From Sulfuritalea sp. (GTDB lineage Bacteria > Pseudomonadota > Gammaproteobacteria > Burkholderiales > Rhodocyclaceae), in contig JADJVS010000013.1 of the NCBI GenBank assembly GCA_016710465.1, positions 1 to 64,000 of the forward strand: 64,000 nt of DNA. The letters run 5' to 3'. The notes below the pieces were generated by a model. That model did no database searches. It was given only the letters and a program-made list of their open reading frames with translations, and was not told the DNA's origin. The position numbers were made by a program, and so were the translations under genes. Every line of letters starts with the position of its first letter. Position 1 is the first letter of the stretch. Of this stretch, positions 9,437-23,848 are shown piece by piece.

Positions 9437-11618
9437 ATGGACACCCAGCGCGAGGTGGACGTCGAGCCGATCCGCAAGGCATTGATCGACAGTGCCTACA
9501 GCCATGGCAAGGGCGGCGCGGTGATGACCGTCCTGGCCCTGTTGGGAGTGGCATGGGTACATTGGCTTTCCACGGACGAAGCGATCTCGCCGCCATGGGC
9601 CGCAGCAATGGGTCTGACAACGTTCGCGCGCGGCGTCTCGATCTTCTGGATTGAAGGCCGTGCCCCGGAAATGCCGCGAACGCGGAAGGAGTGGTGGTTC
9701 GTCGGGCCCCTGGTCCTGACCTCCCTGCTCTGGGCGGCCCTGCCCGTGCTCGTCTTCCCGACCGCCAGTGAAGGCGAGCGCTACGCCATCGCCGTGATCG
9801 TCGCGGGAATGGCGGGCGGCGCGGCCACGGTGCTGGCACCGCTGAAATGGGGAGGCCGCTTCTACCATTCCTTCGTCCGCCCTGGAGGCCAACCGAAGGC
9901 TCGTCGCGGAAGCCCAATACGAGCGCTTGCGAGCCGAACGGCTCAATCTGGACCTGTTGATGGCCCAGGATCGCCTCAGCGACCAGAACTCGGAACTGGA
10001 GGCGATCGTCGCCGAGCGAACGGAAGGCATGCGGCTGGCCAAAGTGGCGATCGAGAACATGGCCGAAGGCGTCATCGTGATGGATGGACAAGGCACGATA
10101 CTCGAAGTGAACCCCGCGTTCTCACGCATCACGGGCTTTACCGCCGCCGAGGTTGTCGGCCAGAACGCGTCACGCCTGCGTTCGGAACGACAGGATGCCG
10201 GGTTCTACGCAAGCATGTGGGACGATATCCGCCGGCATGGAAGCTGGACCGGCGAGCTATGGACCAGAAGACGCGATGGGGGCGAATTCCTTGAACGGCG
10301 CACCGTCAATGCCGTTACCGACGCGTACGGAATCACGGCCCATCATGTTGCCGTCTTCAACGACATCACGGAAGCCAAGCGCATCCAGGTCGAGCTTGAA
10401 TCGCACCGCAACCACCTCGAGGAGCAGGTCCGGACCCGCACACGCGACCTGGAGCAGGCCAAGTTGGTCGCCGAGAACGCCAACGCCACCAAGACCAGCT
10501 TCCTCGCCAACATGAGCCACGAGATTCGCACGCCGATGAACGGCATCATCGGCATGGCCAGCCTGCTGCGACGCGATGGCCTGACACCCATCCAGGCCGA
10601 CAGGCTGGACAAGATCGACGCCCTGGCCAACCACCTGCTTGGCATCATCAACAATGTTCTCGACCTGTCGAAGATCGAGGCCGGAAAGTTCGAGCTTGAA
10701 GAGACAGCGGTGGTCGTCGACAGTCTGCTCGACAACGTCGCCGCCATGCTCGACGAGCGTTGCCGGACCAAGGGAGTCCGCCTGACCATCGAATCCGAGC
10801 TGATGCCGGAGCACCTGGTCGGCGACCCGGTCCGACTGCGTCAGGGCATCCTCAACTACGCCACCAATGCCGTCAAATTCACCGATCACGGCACGGTGAC
10901 GCTGCGCGCCTTGCGCGAGGCCGAGACGGCCGATGCGCTGATCCTGCGCTTCGAGGTCAGCGACACGGGGGTCGGCATCGACGACGCGACCATGCAACGC
11001 CTGTTCAATGTATTCGAGCAGGCCGATACCTCGACCACGCGCAAATATGGCGGCACCGGCCTCGGCCTGGCCATCACGCGCCGCCTGGCACTGCTGATGG
11101 GCGGCGACGCCGGCGCGCACAGCACACCCGGCCAGGGCAGCACCTTCTGGTTCACCGCCAGGGCTGAAGAAGGCGGCTGCCGACTCGGCCCGCGACACCG
11201 CGCGGCGGATCGACGTCGAGGCCCTTATCCGCGAACATCATGCCGGTCGCCGCGTCCTGGTGGCGGACGACGAGCCGGTCAATCGCGAGCTGGCCCAGGT
11301 GCTGCTCGAGGATGTCGGCCTGGCCGTCGACACCGCCGAGGACGGCGAGTTCGCCATCGAACTGGCGGCGCGGACGCCCTATGCCGTGGTGCTGATGGAC
11401 ATGCAGATGCCGCGCGCCGACGGCCTCGAGGCCACGCGCGCGATGCGCAAGCTGCCGGGATGGAAGGAAACGCCAATCATCGCCATGACGGCCAATGCTT
11501 TCGCCGAAGACAAGGCCCGCTGCATCGCCGCCGGAATGAATGACTTCCTCGCCAAGCCCTTTGAGCCGGAGGCGCTGTTTCTAAACTGCTGGAATGGCTG
11601 GAGCCGCACAAGGCCTGA
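9437..11618 (+). CDS. Hybrid sensor histidine kinase/response regulator (membrane sensor-PAS-HisKA-HATPase-REC), frameshifted
   Basis: This is a membrane sensor kinase of unknown signal. The first frame (9437 to about 9885) holds hydrophobic segments (VMTVLALLGVAWVHWL, PLVLTSLLWAALPVLVF, IAVIVAGMAGGAATVL). A shift near 9885 leads to a coiled coil and then PAS (AIENMAEGVIVMDG, NPAFSRITGFTAAEVVGQN), HisKA (FLANMSHEIRTPMNGI) and HATPase (NYATNAVKFTDHG, VSDTGVGID, YGGTGLGLAITRRL). An extra G near 11165 shifts into the receiver (VLVADDEPVNREL, VVLMDMQMPRADG, AMTANAF, LAKPFEPEALF). A last shift near 11580 leads to LLEWLEPHKA-stop at 11616-11618. All catalytic signatures survive, so the breaks are probably sequence errors. 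It is placed after cheB and may feed the chemotaxis system, but that is inference. Confidence 0.85.
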
Positions 11619-11632
11619 GGCCCGGCACCGAT

Positions 11633-13462
11633 TTACTCAACCGTTACGCTTTTGGCCAGATTGCGCGGCTTGTCCACATCCGTGCCCTTGACCAGGGCGA
11701 CGTGGTAGGAGAGCAGTTGCAGCGGCACGACATGCAATACGGGTGAGAGCAGGCCGTAGTGCTCGGGCAGGCGCAGCACGTGCAGGCCGGCTTCCTCGTC
11801 GAAGACGGAATCGGCGTCGGCGAAGACGTACAGCTCGCCGCCGCGCGCGGCAACTTCCTTGAGGTTGGATTTCAGCTTTTCCAGCAGCGCGTCGTTGGGC
11901 GCGATGCTGATCACCGGCATGTTCTTGTCCACCAGCGCCAGCGGCCCGTGCTTGAGCTCGCCGGCCGGGTAACCCTCGGCGTGGATGTAGGAGATTTCCT
12001 TGAGCTTCAGCGCGCCTTCCAGGGCGATCGGGTAGTGATGGCCGCGGCCGAGAAACAGCGCATGCTGCTTGTCGGCAAAGCGCCCGGCCCAGGCCTTGAT
12101 CGCCGGTTCCAGTGCCAGCACTTTCTGCACCGCCACAGGCAGATGACGCAGCGCCGCCAGATGACCGGCCTCCTGCTCCGCCGACAGCCGCCCGGCCTGC
12201 CTGGCCAGGGTCACGGCCAGCAGGAACAGCGCGGCCAGTTGGGTGGTGAAGGCCTTGGTCGAGGCGACGCCAATTTCCGGGCCGGCACGGGTCAGGAAGC
12301 GCAGCGCGCACTCGCGCACGATGGCGGACTCCGGCACATTGCAGATCGCCAGCGTGCGGCCCATGCCTTGCGCCTTGGCGTGCTTGATCGAGGCCAGGGT
12401 ATCGGCAGTCTCGCCCGACTGCGAAATGGCGACCACGAGCTGCTCGGGGTTCGCCACCGACGCGCGATAGCGGTATTCGCTGGCAATCTCGACGCTGCAC
12501 GGCACGCCGGCCAACTGCTCGATCCAGTAGCGGGCGACGAGGCCGGCGTGGAAGCTGGTGCCGCAGGCGAGGATCAGCACCGAGCGCAGACCGCTCAGCA
12601 TCTCCGGCGCGGCGACGCCGAACAGGTTGGGGCTGACGGCCTGGGCGCCGCCGATCAGTTCGAGCGTCGCGGCCAGGGCCTGCGGCTGCTCGAAGATTTC
12701 CTTCTGCATGTAATGCGTGTACTCGCCCAGCTCGACGTCGTCGGCGGAGAGGGTGCTCTCGTGCACCGCGCGGTCTTCGGGAATCCTCATCGCCGTGCCG
12801 CCAGCGCCGACTATCCGGATCGCATCGCGGCGCAGTTCGGCAATGTCGCCGTCCTCCAGATAGATCATGCGCCGCGTCACCTGCAGCAGCGCCGAGGCGT
12901 CGGAGGCGGCGTAGTTGCCGTCCTCGCCAAGGCCGAGCAGCAGGGGCGCGCCGTGACGGGCGACCACCAGGCTCTCGTCCCATTCGCGCAGCACGGCAAT
13001 GGCATAAGCGCCGATCAGGCGCGCCGTGGCGCGACGCACGGCCGCGAACAGATCGCCGTCGGACTTCAGCGTCTCCTGGATCAGATGGGCGATGACTTCG
13101 GTGTCGGTGTCCGATGTGAACACATAGCCGGCGGCCAGCAGTTCCTGCTTGAGTTCGGCGTAATTCTCGATGATGCCGTTATGCACCACCGCGAGCCCGG
13201 CCGAGACATGCGGATGGGCGTTGCGCTCGGAGGGTACGCCGTGGGTGGCCCAGCGTGTGTGGGCGATGCCATGGTGGGCCACCTGGCCCTCGGCCTGCGC
13301 CGCAAGCTCGGCGACGCGGCCAACGCTGCGCAGGCGGGTCAGCGTCGGGTTGAGCACGGCGATGCCGGCGGAATCGTAGCCGCGATACTCCAGCCGCGTG
13401 AGGCCTTCGATCAGCACCGGAACGATGTTGCGTGATGCCGTCGCCGCGACGATGCCGCACAT
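11633..13462 (-). CDS. glmS: Glutamine--fructose-6-phosphate aminotransferase (isomerizing)
   Basis: GlmS makes glucosamine-6-phosphate from fructose-6-phosphate and glutamine, the first step toward UDP-GlcNAc for peptidoglycan and LPS. It has 609 residues, the family length. The N-terminus MCGIVAA supplies the catalytic Cys2 of the glutaminase domain, and HTRWATHG and HNGIIENY follow. Two SIS domains follow (LACGTSFHAGLVARYWIE, AISQSGETADTL, FLGRGHHYPIALEGALKLKEISYIHAEGYPAGELKHGPLALVD), ending PRNLAKSVTVE. It lies 3 nt downstream of glmU, so the two consecutive enzymes of the pathway are co-transcribed. The dispersed 24-bp repeat is embedded in frame near residue 220, reading IVGAGGTA. Confidence 0.98.
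   Translation of the reverse strand: MCGIVAATASRNIVPVLIEGLTRLEYRGYDSAGIAVLNPTLTRLRSVGRVAELAAQAEGQVAHHGIAHTRWATHGVPSERNAHPHVSAGLAVVHNGIIENYAELKQELLAAGYVFTSDTDTEVIAHLIQETLKSDGDLFAAVRRATARLIGAYAIAVLREWDESLVVARHGAPLLLGLGEDGNYAASDASALLQVTRRMIYLEDGDIAELRRDAIRIVGAGGTAMRIPEDRAVHESTLSADDVELGEYTHYMQKEIFEQPQALAATLELIGGAQAVSPNLFGVAAPEMLSGLRSVLILACGTSFHAGLVARYWIEQLAGVPCSVEIASEYRYRASVANPEQLVVAISQSGETADTLASIKHAKAQGMGRTLAICNVPESAIVRECALRFLTRAGPEIGVASTKAFTTQLAALFLLAVTLARQAGRLSAEQEAGHLAALRHLPVAVQKVLALEPAIKAWAGRFADKQHALFLGRGHHYPIALEGALKLKEISYIHAEGYPAGELKHGPLALVDKNMPVISIAPNDALLEKLKSNLKEVAARGGELYVFADADSVFDEEAGLHVLRLPEHYGLLSPVLHVVPLQLLSYHVALVKGTDVDKPRNLAKSVTVE
12791..12814 (-). repeat. 24-bp dispersed repeat, copy 4 (inside glmS, sense)
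   Basis: On the - strand: ATAGTCGGCGCTG, then GCGGC, then ACGGCG. It is read in frame by glmS as I-V-G-A-G-G-T-A. Confidence 0.75.
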
Positions 13463-13465
13463 GGC

Positions 13466-14782
13466 TCAGTCCTTTTTCTTCTTGACGGGGCGCTTCCAGC
13501 CGGGAATCGACACCTGCCTGGCGCGCGAAACGGTGAGCTGCTCGGGGGGCGCGTCGCGCGTCAGCGTGGTGCCGGCGCCCAGCGTGGCGCCGCGACCGAC
13601 GGTGACCGGCGCCACCAGTTGCGTGTCGGAACCGATGAAGACGTCGTCCTCGATCACGGTGCGGAACTTGTTGGCACCGTCGTAGTTGCAGGTGATGGTG
13701 CCGGCACCGACATTGACCCGGCTGCCGATGGTGGCGTCGCCGACGTAGGCCAGGTGGTTGGCCTTGGACTGATCGGCGATGCTGGAATTCTTCACTTCGA
13801 CGAAATTGCCGACATGCACTTCGCGGCCCAGCTCGGTGCCGGGACGCAGGCGCGCAAAGGGCCCGACGATGCTGCCGGCGCCGACCACGGCATCCTCCAG
13901 CACACAGTTGGCCTTGACGCGCACGCCGTCGCCGAGCACGACGCGCCCCTCGAACACGCAATTGACGTCGATGCTGACATCGCGACCGCAAACCAGTTCG
14001 CCGCGCACGTCGATGCGCGAGGGATCGGCCAGGGTCACGCCCTGTTCCAGCAGGCGCTCGGCCAGGTTTTGCTGGAACACGCGTTCCAGTTGTGCGAGTT
14101 GCAGCTTGCTGTTGACGCCCTCCGTCTCCCAGTCGGCATCCGGATGGGTTGTGACCACCGGCAGGCCCTCGGCCACGGCCAGGGCGACGATGTCCGTCAG
14201 GTAATACTCGCCCTGGGCATTGCGGTTGCCCAGCGTCGGCAGCCAGCGCGCCAGCGCGGCGCTCGGCGCGACGAGGATGCCCGTGTTGATCTCGCGGATC
14301 GCACGCTCGGCATCGTCGGCATCCTTTTCCTCGACGATGCGCGTCACAGCGCCATCGACGCGCACGATGCGGCCATAGCCGCGCGGGTTGTCGAGATGGG
14401 CGGTAAGCAGGCCGAGCGCATCGTCGCCAGCAGCGTCGATCAGGGCCTGCAAGGTGGCAACCCGCGTCAGCGGCACGTCGCCGTAAAGCACAAGAGTCGG
14501 CGCTGACGGGACGGCGGCCAATAGCGGCATGGCCTGCAGCACGGCGTGGCCGGTGCCCAGTTGCGGCTCCTGAATGGCCCAGACCAGGTCCGGTGCGTCG
14601 AGACTCTCCCGCACCTGCTCGCCGCCATGACCGTAGACCACGCAGATGCGCGCCGCGCCAAGCTGGCGCGCGGTGGCTATGACATGGGCCAGCAAGGGCT
14701 TGCCCGCCAGCGGATGCAACACCTTGGGCAAGTCGGAATGCATCCGTTTGCCCTTGCCCGCGGCGAGGATGACGACGTTCAA
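13466..14782 (-). CDS. glmU: Bifunctional UDP-GlcNAc pyrophosphorylase / glucosamine-1-phosphate acetyltransferase
   Basis: GlmU acetylates glucosamine-1-phosphate and couples it to UTP, giving UDP-GlcNAc. It has 438 residues, slightly shorter than the E. coli enzyme. The uridyltransferase domain starts MNVVILAAGKGKRMHSDLPKVLHPLAGKPLLAHV, with YGDVPL and the EEKDA motif. The C-terminal part is a left-handed beta-helix of hexapeptide repeats (GRVVLGDGVRVKANCVLEDAVVG, FARLRPG, NFVEVKNSSI, LAYVGDATIGSRVNVGAGTITCNYDG). The tail is basic (KKKKD). It lies 7 nt after gltD. The dispersed repeat occurs antisense in the codons for AVPSAPTL, just before the conserved LYGD. Confidence 0.98.
   Translation of the reverse strand: MNVVILAAGKGKRMHSDLPKVLHPLAGKPLLAHVIATARQLGAARICVVYGHGGEQVRESLDAPDLVWAIQEPQLGTGHAVLQAMPLLAAVPSAPTLVLYGDVPLTRVATLQALIDAAGDDALGLLTAHLDNPRGYGRIVRVDGAVTRIVEEKDADDAERAIREINTGILVAPSAALARWLPTLGNRNAQGEYYLTDIVALAVAEGLPVVTTHPDADWETEGVNSKLQLAQLERVFQQNLAERLLEQGVTLADPSRIDVRGELVCGRDVSIDVNCVFEGRVVLGDGVRVKANCVLEDAVVGAGSIVGPFARLRPGTELGREVHVGNFVEVKNSSIADQSKANHLAYVGDATIGSRVNVGAGTITCNYDGANKFRTVIEDDVFIGSDTQLVAPVTVGRGATLGAGTTLTRDAPPEQLTVSRARQVSIPGWKRPVKKKKD
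14493..14516 (+). repeat. 24-bp dispersed repeat, copy 5 (inside glmU, antisense)
   Basis: AGAGTCGGCGCTG, then ACGGG, then ACGGCG. It is read by glmU on the other strand as A-V-P-S-A-P-T-L. Confidence 0.8.
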
Positions 14783-14789
14783 GCTCGCC

Positions 14790-20881
<6,092 letters not shown>

Positions 20882-20941
20882 CGTGTCTTTCCTCGGAAAT
20901 TCGACCGGCGATCGGCCGAAATATCTGCAAAACGCGGCCGG

Positions 20942-20973
20942 CAAAAAAGCCGGGGTGTTGCCGCTCCCCGGCC
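20942..20973 (-). terminator. Intrinsic terminator hairpin in the dgt-gltB gap (possible gltB attenuator)
   Basis: Read on the - strand, GCCGGGG pairs perfectly with CCCCGGC across a 10-nt loop and is followed by TTTTTT. It lies 61 nt upstream of the gltB ATG but downstream of the gltB promoter at 21006-21034, so it is inside the predicted gltB leader. The 3' arm can instead pair with GCCGG just after the T run, giving an alternative fold. It may simply terminate dgt transcription, or it may attenuate gltBD. Confidence 0.7.
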
Positions 20974-21005
20974 TTGGACGTTCCGCCCAAGCTGGCGGAC
21001 GTTGA

Positions 21006-21034
21006 AATATACCGCCAAAAGAGGTGGATTTCAA
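21006..21034 (-). promoter_or_regulatory. Sigma-70-type promoter for gltB-gltD-glmU-glmS
   Basis: On the - strand, a -35 box TTGAAA (21029-21034) and a -10 box TATATT (21006-21011) are separated by exactly 17 bp. Transcription would start near 20998, leaving a leader of about 118 nt before gltB that contains the terminator hairpin. It lies just after the dgt stop. Confidence 0.6.
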
Positions 21035-21058
21035 TACGCTGCAACGCAGCAATCCGAC

Positions 21059-22183
21059 TCAGAAATCGCTGACGGCAAACAGCCGGCGATGCTCCTTCAT
21101 CGAATATCGGTCAGTCATGCCCGCGATGTAGTCGGCGGTGGTCCGTTCGATGCTGCCTGAGGCTGCCATCGACTGGTACTGGGGCGGCAACAAGCGCGGA
21201 TCGGCGAGGAAAGCGCCAAACAGATCCTGGATCACGCGACGGGCTTTCGCGGTCATGCGCAGCACCTCGTAGTGGCGGTAAAGATGCTCGCGCAGAAAGG
21301 CCTTCAGCGCGCGGTTCTCTTCGCGCATCGAGGCGGTGAAGCCGATCAGCTCGGGCGCGCGATGCACGTCATCAAGGCTGGCGGGCTCGGCTTCGGCGAT
21401 GCGCCGGGCCGATTCGGCCAGGAGATCCGTCACTTGCGCGTCGATCATGCGGCGAATGGTTTCATGGACCCGGCGACGCCCGGCAATCCCAGGGAATTCG
21501 ATATCCACTTCGGCGGCGTGGCGCGCGAACAGGCTCACCTCCCGCAACTGTTCAAGGGTCAGCACCCCGGATCGGAGGCCGTCGTCGACATCGTGGTTGT
21601 TGTAGGCGATTTCGTCGGCGAGGTTGCAGATTTGCGCCTCCAGCGAGGGGCGGCGATCGACCAGAAAGCGCTCACCCAATTGGCCTAGCTCTCTGGCCTT
21701 CGCCGGGGAGCAGTGCTTGAGGATGCCCTCGCGTGTTTCGAACATCAGATTGAGGCCGTCGAAAGCACCATAGCGCTCTTCCAGGCGATCGACGATGCGC
21801 AGGCTCTGCAGATTGTGTTCGAAGCCGCCATGGCCTTGCATGCATTCATTGAGCGCGTCCTGCCCGGCGTGGCCGAAGGGAGTATGACCAAGATCGTGTG
21901 CCAGCGCGATGGCTTCGGCAAGATCGTCATTGAGACGCAAGGCGCGCGCCACCGAGCGGGCGATCTGCGCGACCTCGATGCTGTGCGTCAGGCGCGTTCG
22001 AAACAGGTCGCCTTCGTGATTCACGAAGACCTGGGTCTTGTATTCGAGGCGGCGAAAGGCGGTGGAATGAACGATTCGGTCCCGGTCGCGCTGGAATTCA
22101 CCGCGCGCCTTGGGGCGAGGTTCGGAAAATGCCCTGCCGCGACTGTTTCCATCGACGACGGCATAGGGCGCCAGTTCAGGCAT
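21059..22183 (-). CDS. dgt: dNTP triphosphohydrolase, Dgt/SAMHD1-like (HD domain)
   Basis: This enzyme hydrolyses dNTPs (typically dGTP) to nucleoside and triphosphate. The start at ATG 22183 (MPELAPYAVVDGNSRGRAF) overlaps the aroB stop by 8 nt and gives 374 residues. A longer frame upstream adds only non-family residues. The HD metal motif is complete: RTRLTHSIEVAQIARS (His) and AIALAHDLGHTPFGHAG (His-Asp). HSTAFRRLEYKTQVF and ADEIAYNNHDVDDGL are family signatures. It is the last gene of the aroK-aroB-dgt operon. Confidence 0.95.
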   Translation of the reverse strand: MPELAPYAVVDGNSRGRAFSEPRPKARGEFQRDRDRIVHSTAFRRLEYKTQVFVNHEGDLFRTRLTHSIEVAQIARSVARALRLNDDLAEAIALAHDLGHTPFGHAGQDALNECMQGHGGFEHNLQSLRIVDRLEERYGAFDGLNLMFETREGILKHCSPAKARELGQLGERFLVDRRPSLEAQICNLADEIAYNNHDVDDGLRSGVLTLEQLREVSLFARHAAEVDIEFPGIAGRRRVHETIRRMIDAQVTDLLAESARRIAEAEPASLDDVHRAPELIGFTASMREENRALKAFLREHLYRHYEVLRMTAKARRVIQDLFGAFLADPRLLPPQYQSMAASGSIERTTADYIAGMTDRYSMKEHRRLFAVSDF

Positions 22184-23270
22184 CGCAGCAGGCCTCGATT
22201 GCGGCTGCAATCTCCCTGGCAGGTGCCTCGGCGCTGGTAACCGCATGGCCGATGCCCTTCAGCAAGACCAGTCGCAGGCTGCCGGCGATCACCTTTTTGT
22301 CATGGGACATCAGTTCGAGGTAGCGCGCCGCGCCCAGCCCGGGGCCGCGCACCGGAAGTCCCGCGCGGCGCAGCAAATGAACCGCGCGGTCGACATCGCC
22401 CCGCGCGATCCAGCCCAGCCGACACGAGAGCTCCGCTGCCATCACCGTGCCGGCCGCAACGGCCTCGCCATGCAGCCATTCGCCATATCCCATGCCGGCT
22501 TCTATGGCATGGCCGAAGGTGTGGCCGAGATTCAACAACGCGCGGCCGCCCTCCTTCGCGGTTTCCAGTTCATCGGCGGCAACCACCTCGGCCTTGTTGG
22601 CGCAGGATCGTTCCACGGCCTGGGCCAGGAGTTCGCCGTCGCGCGCCATCAATCCGTCCATGTTGGCTTCCAGCCACTCCAGGAATGGCAGGTCGCGGAT
22701 CAGGCCGTACTTGATGACTTCGGCCATGCCGGCGGATAGCTCGCGCGCGGGCAGGGACTGGAGCGTATCGGTATCGGCAAGCACGAGCTTCGGCTGCCAG
22801 AAGGCGCCCACCATGTTCTTGCCGCGCGGATGATTGATTCCGGTCTTGCCACCGACGGATGAATCGACCTGCGAAAGCAGCGTGGTCGGAATCTGGATGA
22901 AGGGTACGCCGCGCTGGTAGCTTGCGGCGGCAAAGCCCGCGAGGTCGCCGACGACGCCTCCACCGAGGGCAATGATCGTCGTGGCCCGATCGCAACGCGC
23001 GGCCAGCAAGGCATCGAAGATCTGGTTCAGCGATTCCCAGGTCTTGTAAGCCTCGCCGTCGGGCAGTATGACGGGCGTTACTTCGATGCCGAGGCTCCGC
23101 AATCCCGACTCCAGCGTATCGCGATACAGCGCGGACACCGTGGTATTGCTGACCAATGCCGTGCGTGGCGTGCGCAGGCAGTCCGCAATCAAGCGCGGCT
23201 GGCTGAGCAGATTCCGGCCGATCAGGATGTCGTAGCCGCGGTTCGCAAGTTCGACAGTCAGGCGGCGCAT
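22176..23270 (-). CDS. aroB: 3-dehydroquinate synthase
   Basis: AroB carries out the second step of the shikimate pathway, converting DAHP to 3-dehydroquinate with NAD and a divalent metal. It has 364 residues, full length. Motifs are PDGEAYKTW, IIALGGGVVGDLAGFAAASYQRGVPFIQIPTTLLSQVDSSVGGKTGIN (NAD/phosphate binding), ELSAGMAEVIKYGLI, LLNLGHTFGHAIE (metal His) and GEAVAAGTVMAAELS. Start ATG 23270 overlaps the aroK stop by 13 nt, so translation is coupled. Confidence 0.98.
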   Translation of the reverse strand: MRRLTVELANRGYDILIGRNLLSQPRLIADCLRTPRTALVSNTTVSALYRDTLESGLRSLGIEVTPVILPDGEAYKTWESLNQIFDALLAARCDRATTIIALGGGVVGDLAGFAAASYQRGVPFIQIPTTLLSQVDSSVGGKTGINHPRGKNMVGAFWQPKLVLADTDTLQSLPARELSAGMAEVIKYGLIRDLPFLEWLEANMDGLMARDGELLAQAVERSCANKAEVVAADELETAKEGGRALLNLGHTFGHAIEAGMGYGEWLHGEAVAAGTVMAAELSCRLGWIARGDVDRAVHLLRRAGLPVRGPGLGAARYLELMSHDKKVIAGSLRLVLLKGIGHAVTSAEAPAREIAAAIEACCDA

Positions 23271-23785
23271 TGCTTCTGCAGTTGCTTTTCGACCTGCTTG
23301 ACCAGTTGGCCGATGCTGCCGCCGAGGCTGGTGACCACGATGTCGGCCACTTCGCGATACAGCGGGTCGCGCTGCGCGAAAAGATCCTCGAGCTTCTTGC
23401 GCGGGTCGTCCACCTGCAACAAGGGGCGATTGGGATCCTGCCGGGTACGCTCGTACAACAGGCTCGGAGCCACGTTCAGATAAATTACCGTGCCCCCCTG
23501 GCGCAGCACCGCGCGATTTTCCGGTCGCAGCACCGCGCCTCCACCAGTGGCGACCACCTGATCCGATCGCGCTGCCAGTTCGGCAATCACCTTCGCCTCC
23601 CGGTCGCGAAAACCCTGTTCACCCTCGATGTCGAATATGTGGGGAATGCGCACCCCGGTGCGTGCCTCGATTTCATGATCGGCGTCGATGAAACAGCGCT
23701 GCATGTGCCGCGCGAGCTGACGCCCCACCGTGGTCTTGCCGGCTCCGGGCATCCCCACCAGAAAAATATTGTTCCGTGGATTCAC
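23258..23785 (-). CDS. aroK: Shikimate kinase
   Basis: AroK phosphorylates shikimate with ATP. The P-loop is GMPGAGKTT. The family motifs FIDADHEIEARTG, FRDREAKVI, VATGGGAVLRPENR and a DPNRPLL lid follow. The GTG at 23785 (MNPRNNIFLVG) gives 175 residues and the usual short N-terminus. A TTG 21 nt upstream is open too but overlaps the T run of the pilQ terminator and has no ribosome-binding site. Neither start has a clear Shine-Dalgarno. It is the first gene of aroK-aroB-dgt and sits 42-64 nt after pilQ. Confidence 0.93.
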   Translation of the reverse strand: MNPRNNIFLVGMPGAGKTTVGRQLARHMQRCFIDADHEIEARTGVRIPHIFDIEGEQGFRDREAKVIAELAARSDQVVATGGGAVLRPENRAVLRQGGTVIYLNVAPSLLYERTRQDPNRPLLQVDDPRKKLEDLFAQRDPLYREVADIVVTSLGGSIGQLVKQVEKQLQKQCAA

Positions 23786-23804
23786 CAAGAGATTGTAGCA
23801 GCGC

Positions 23805-23836
23805 AAAATAAAAGGGCCGGCAGCGCGCCGGCCCCT
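23805..23836 (-). terminator. Intrinsic terminator of the pilMNOPQ operon
   Basis: On the - strand, GGGCCGGC (complement of 23827-23834) pairs over 8 bp with GCCGGCCC across a 5-nt loop and is followed by TTTTATTTT. It lies about 15 nt after the pilQ stop and right before aroK. Confidence 0.8.
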
Positions 23837-23848
23837 TGACGCCCGGCT

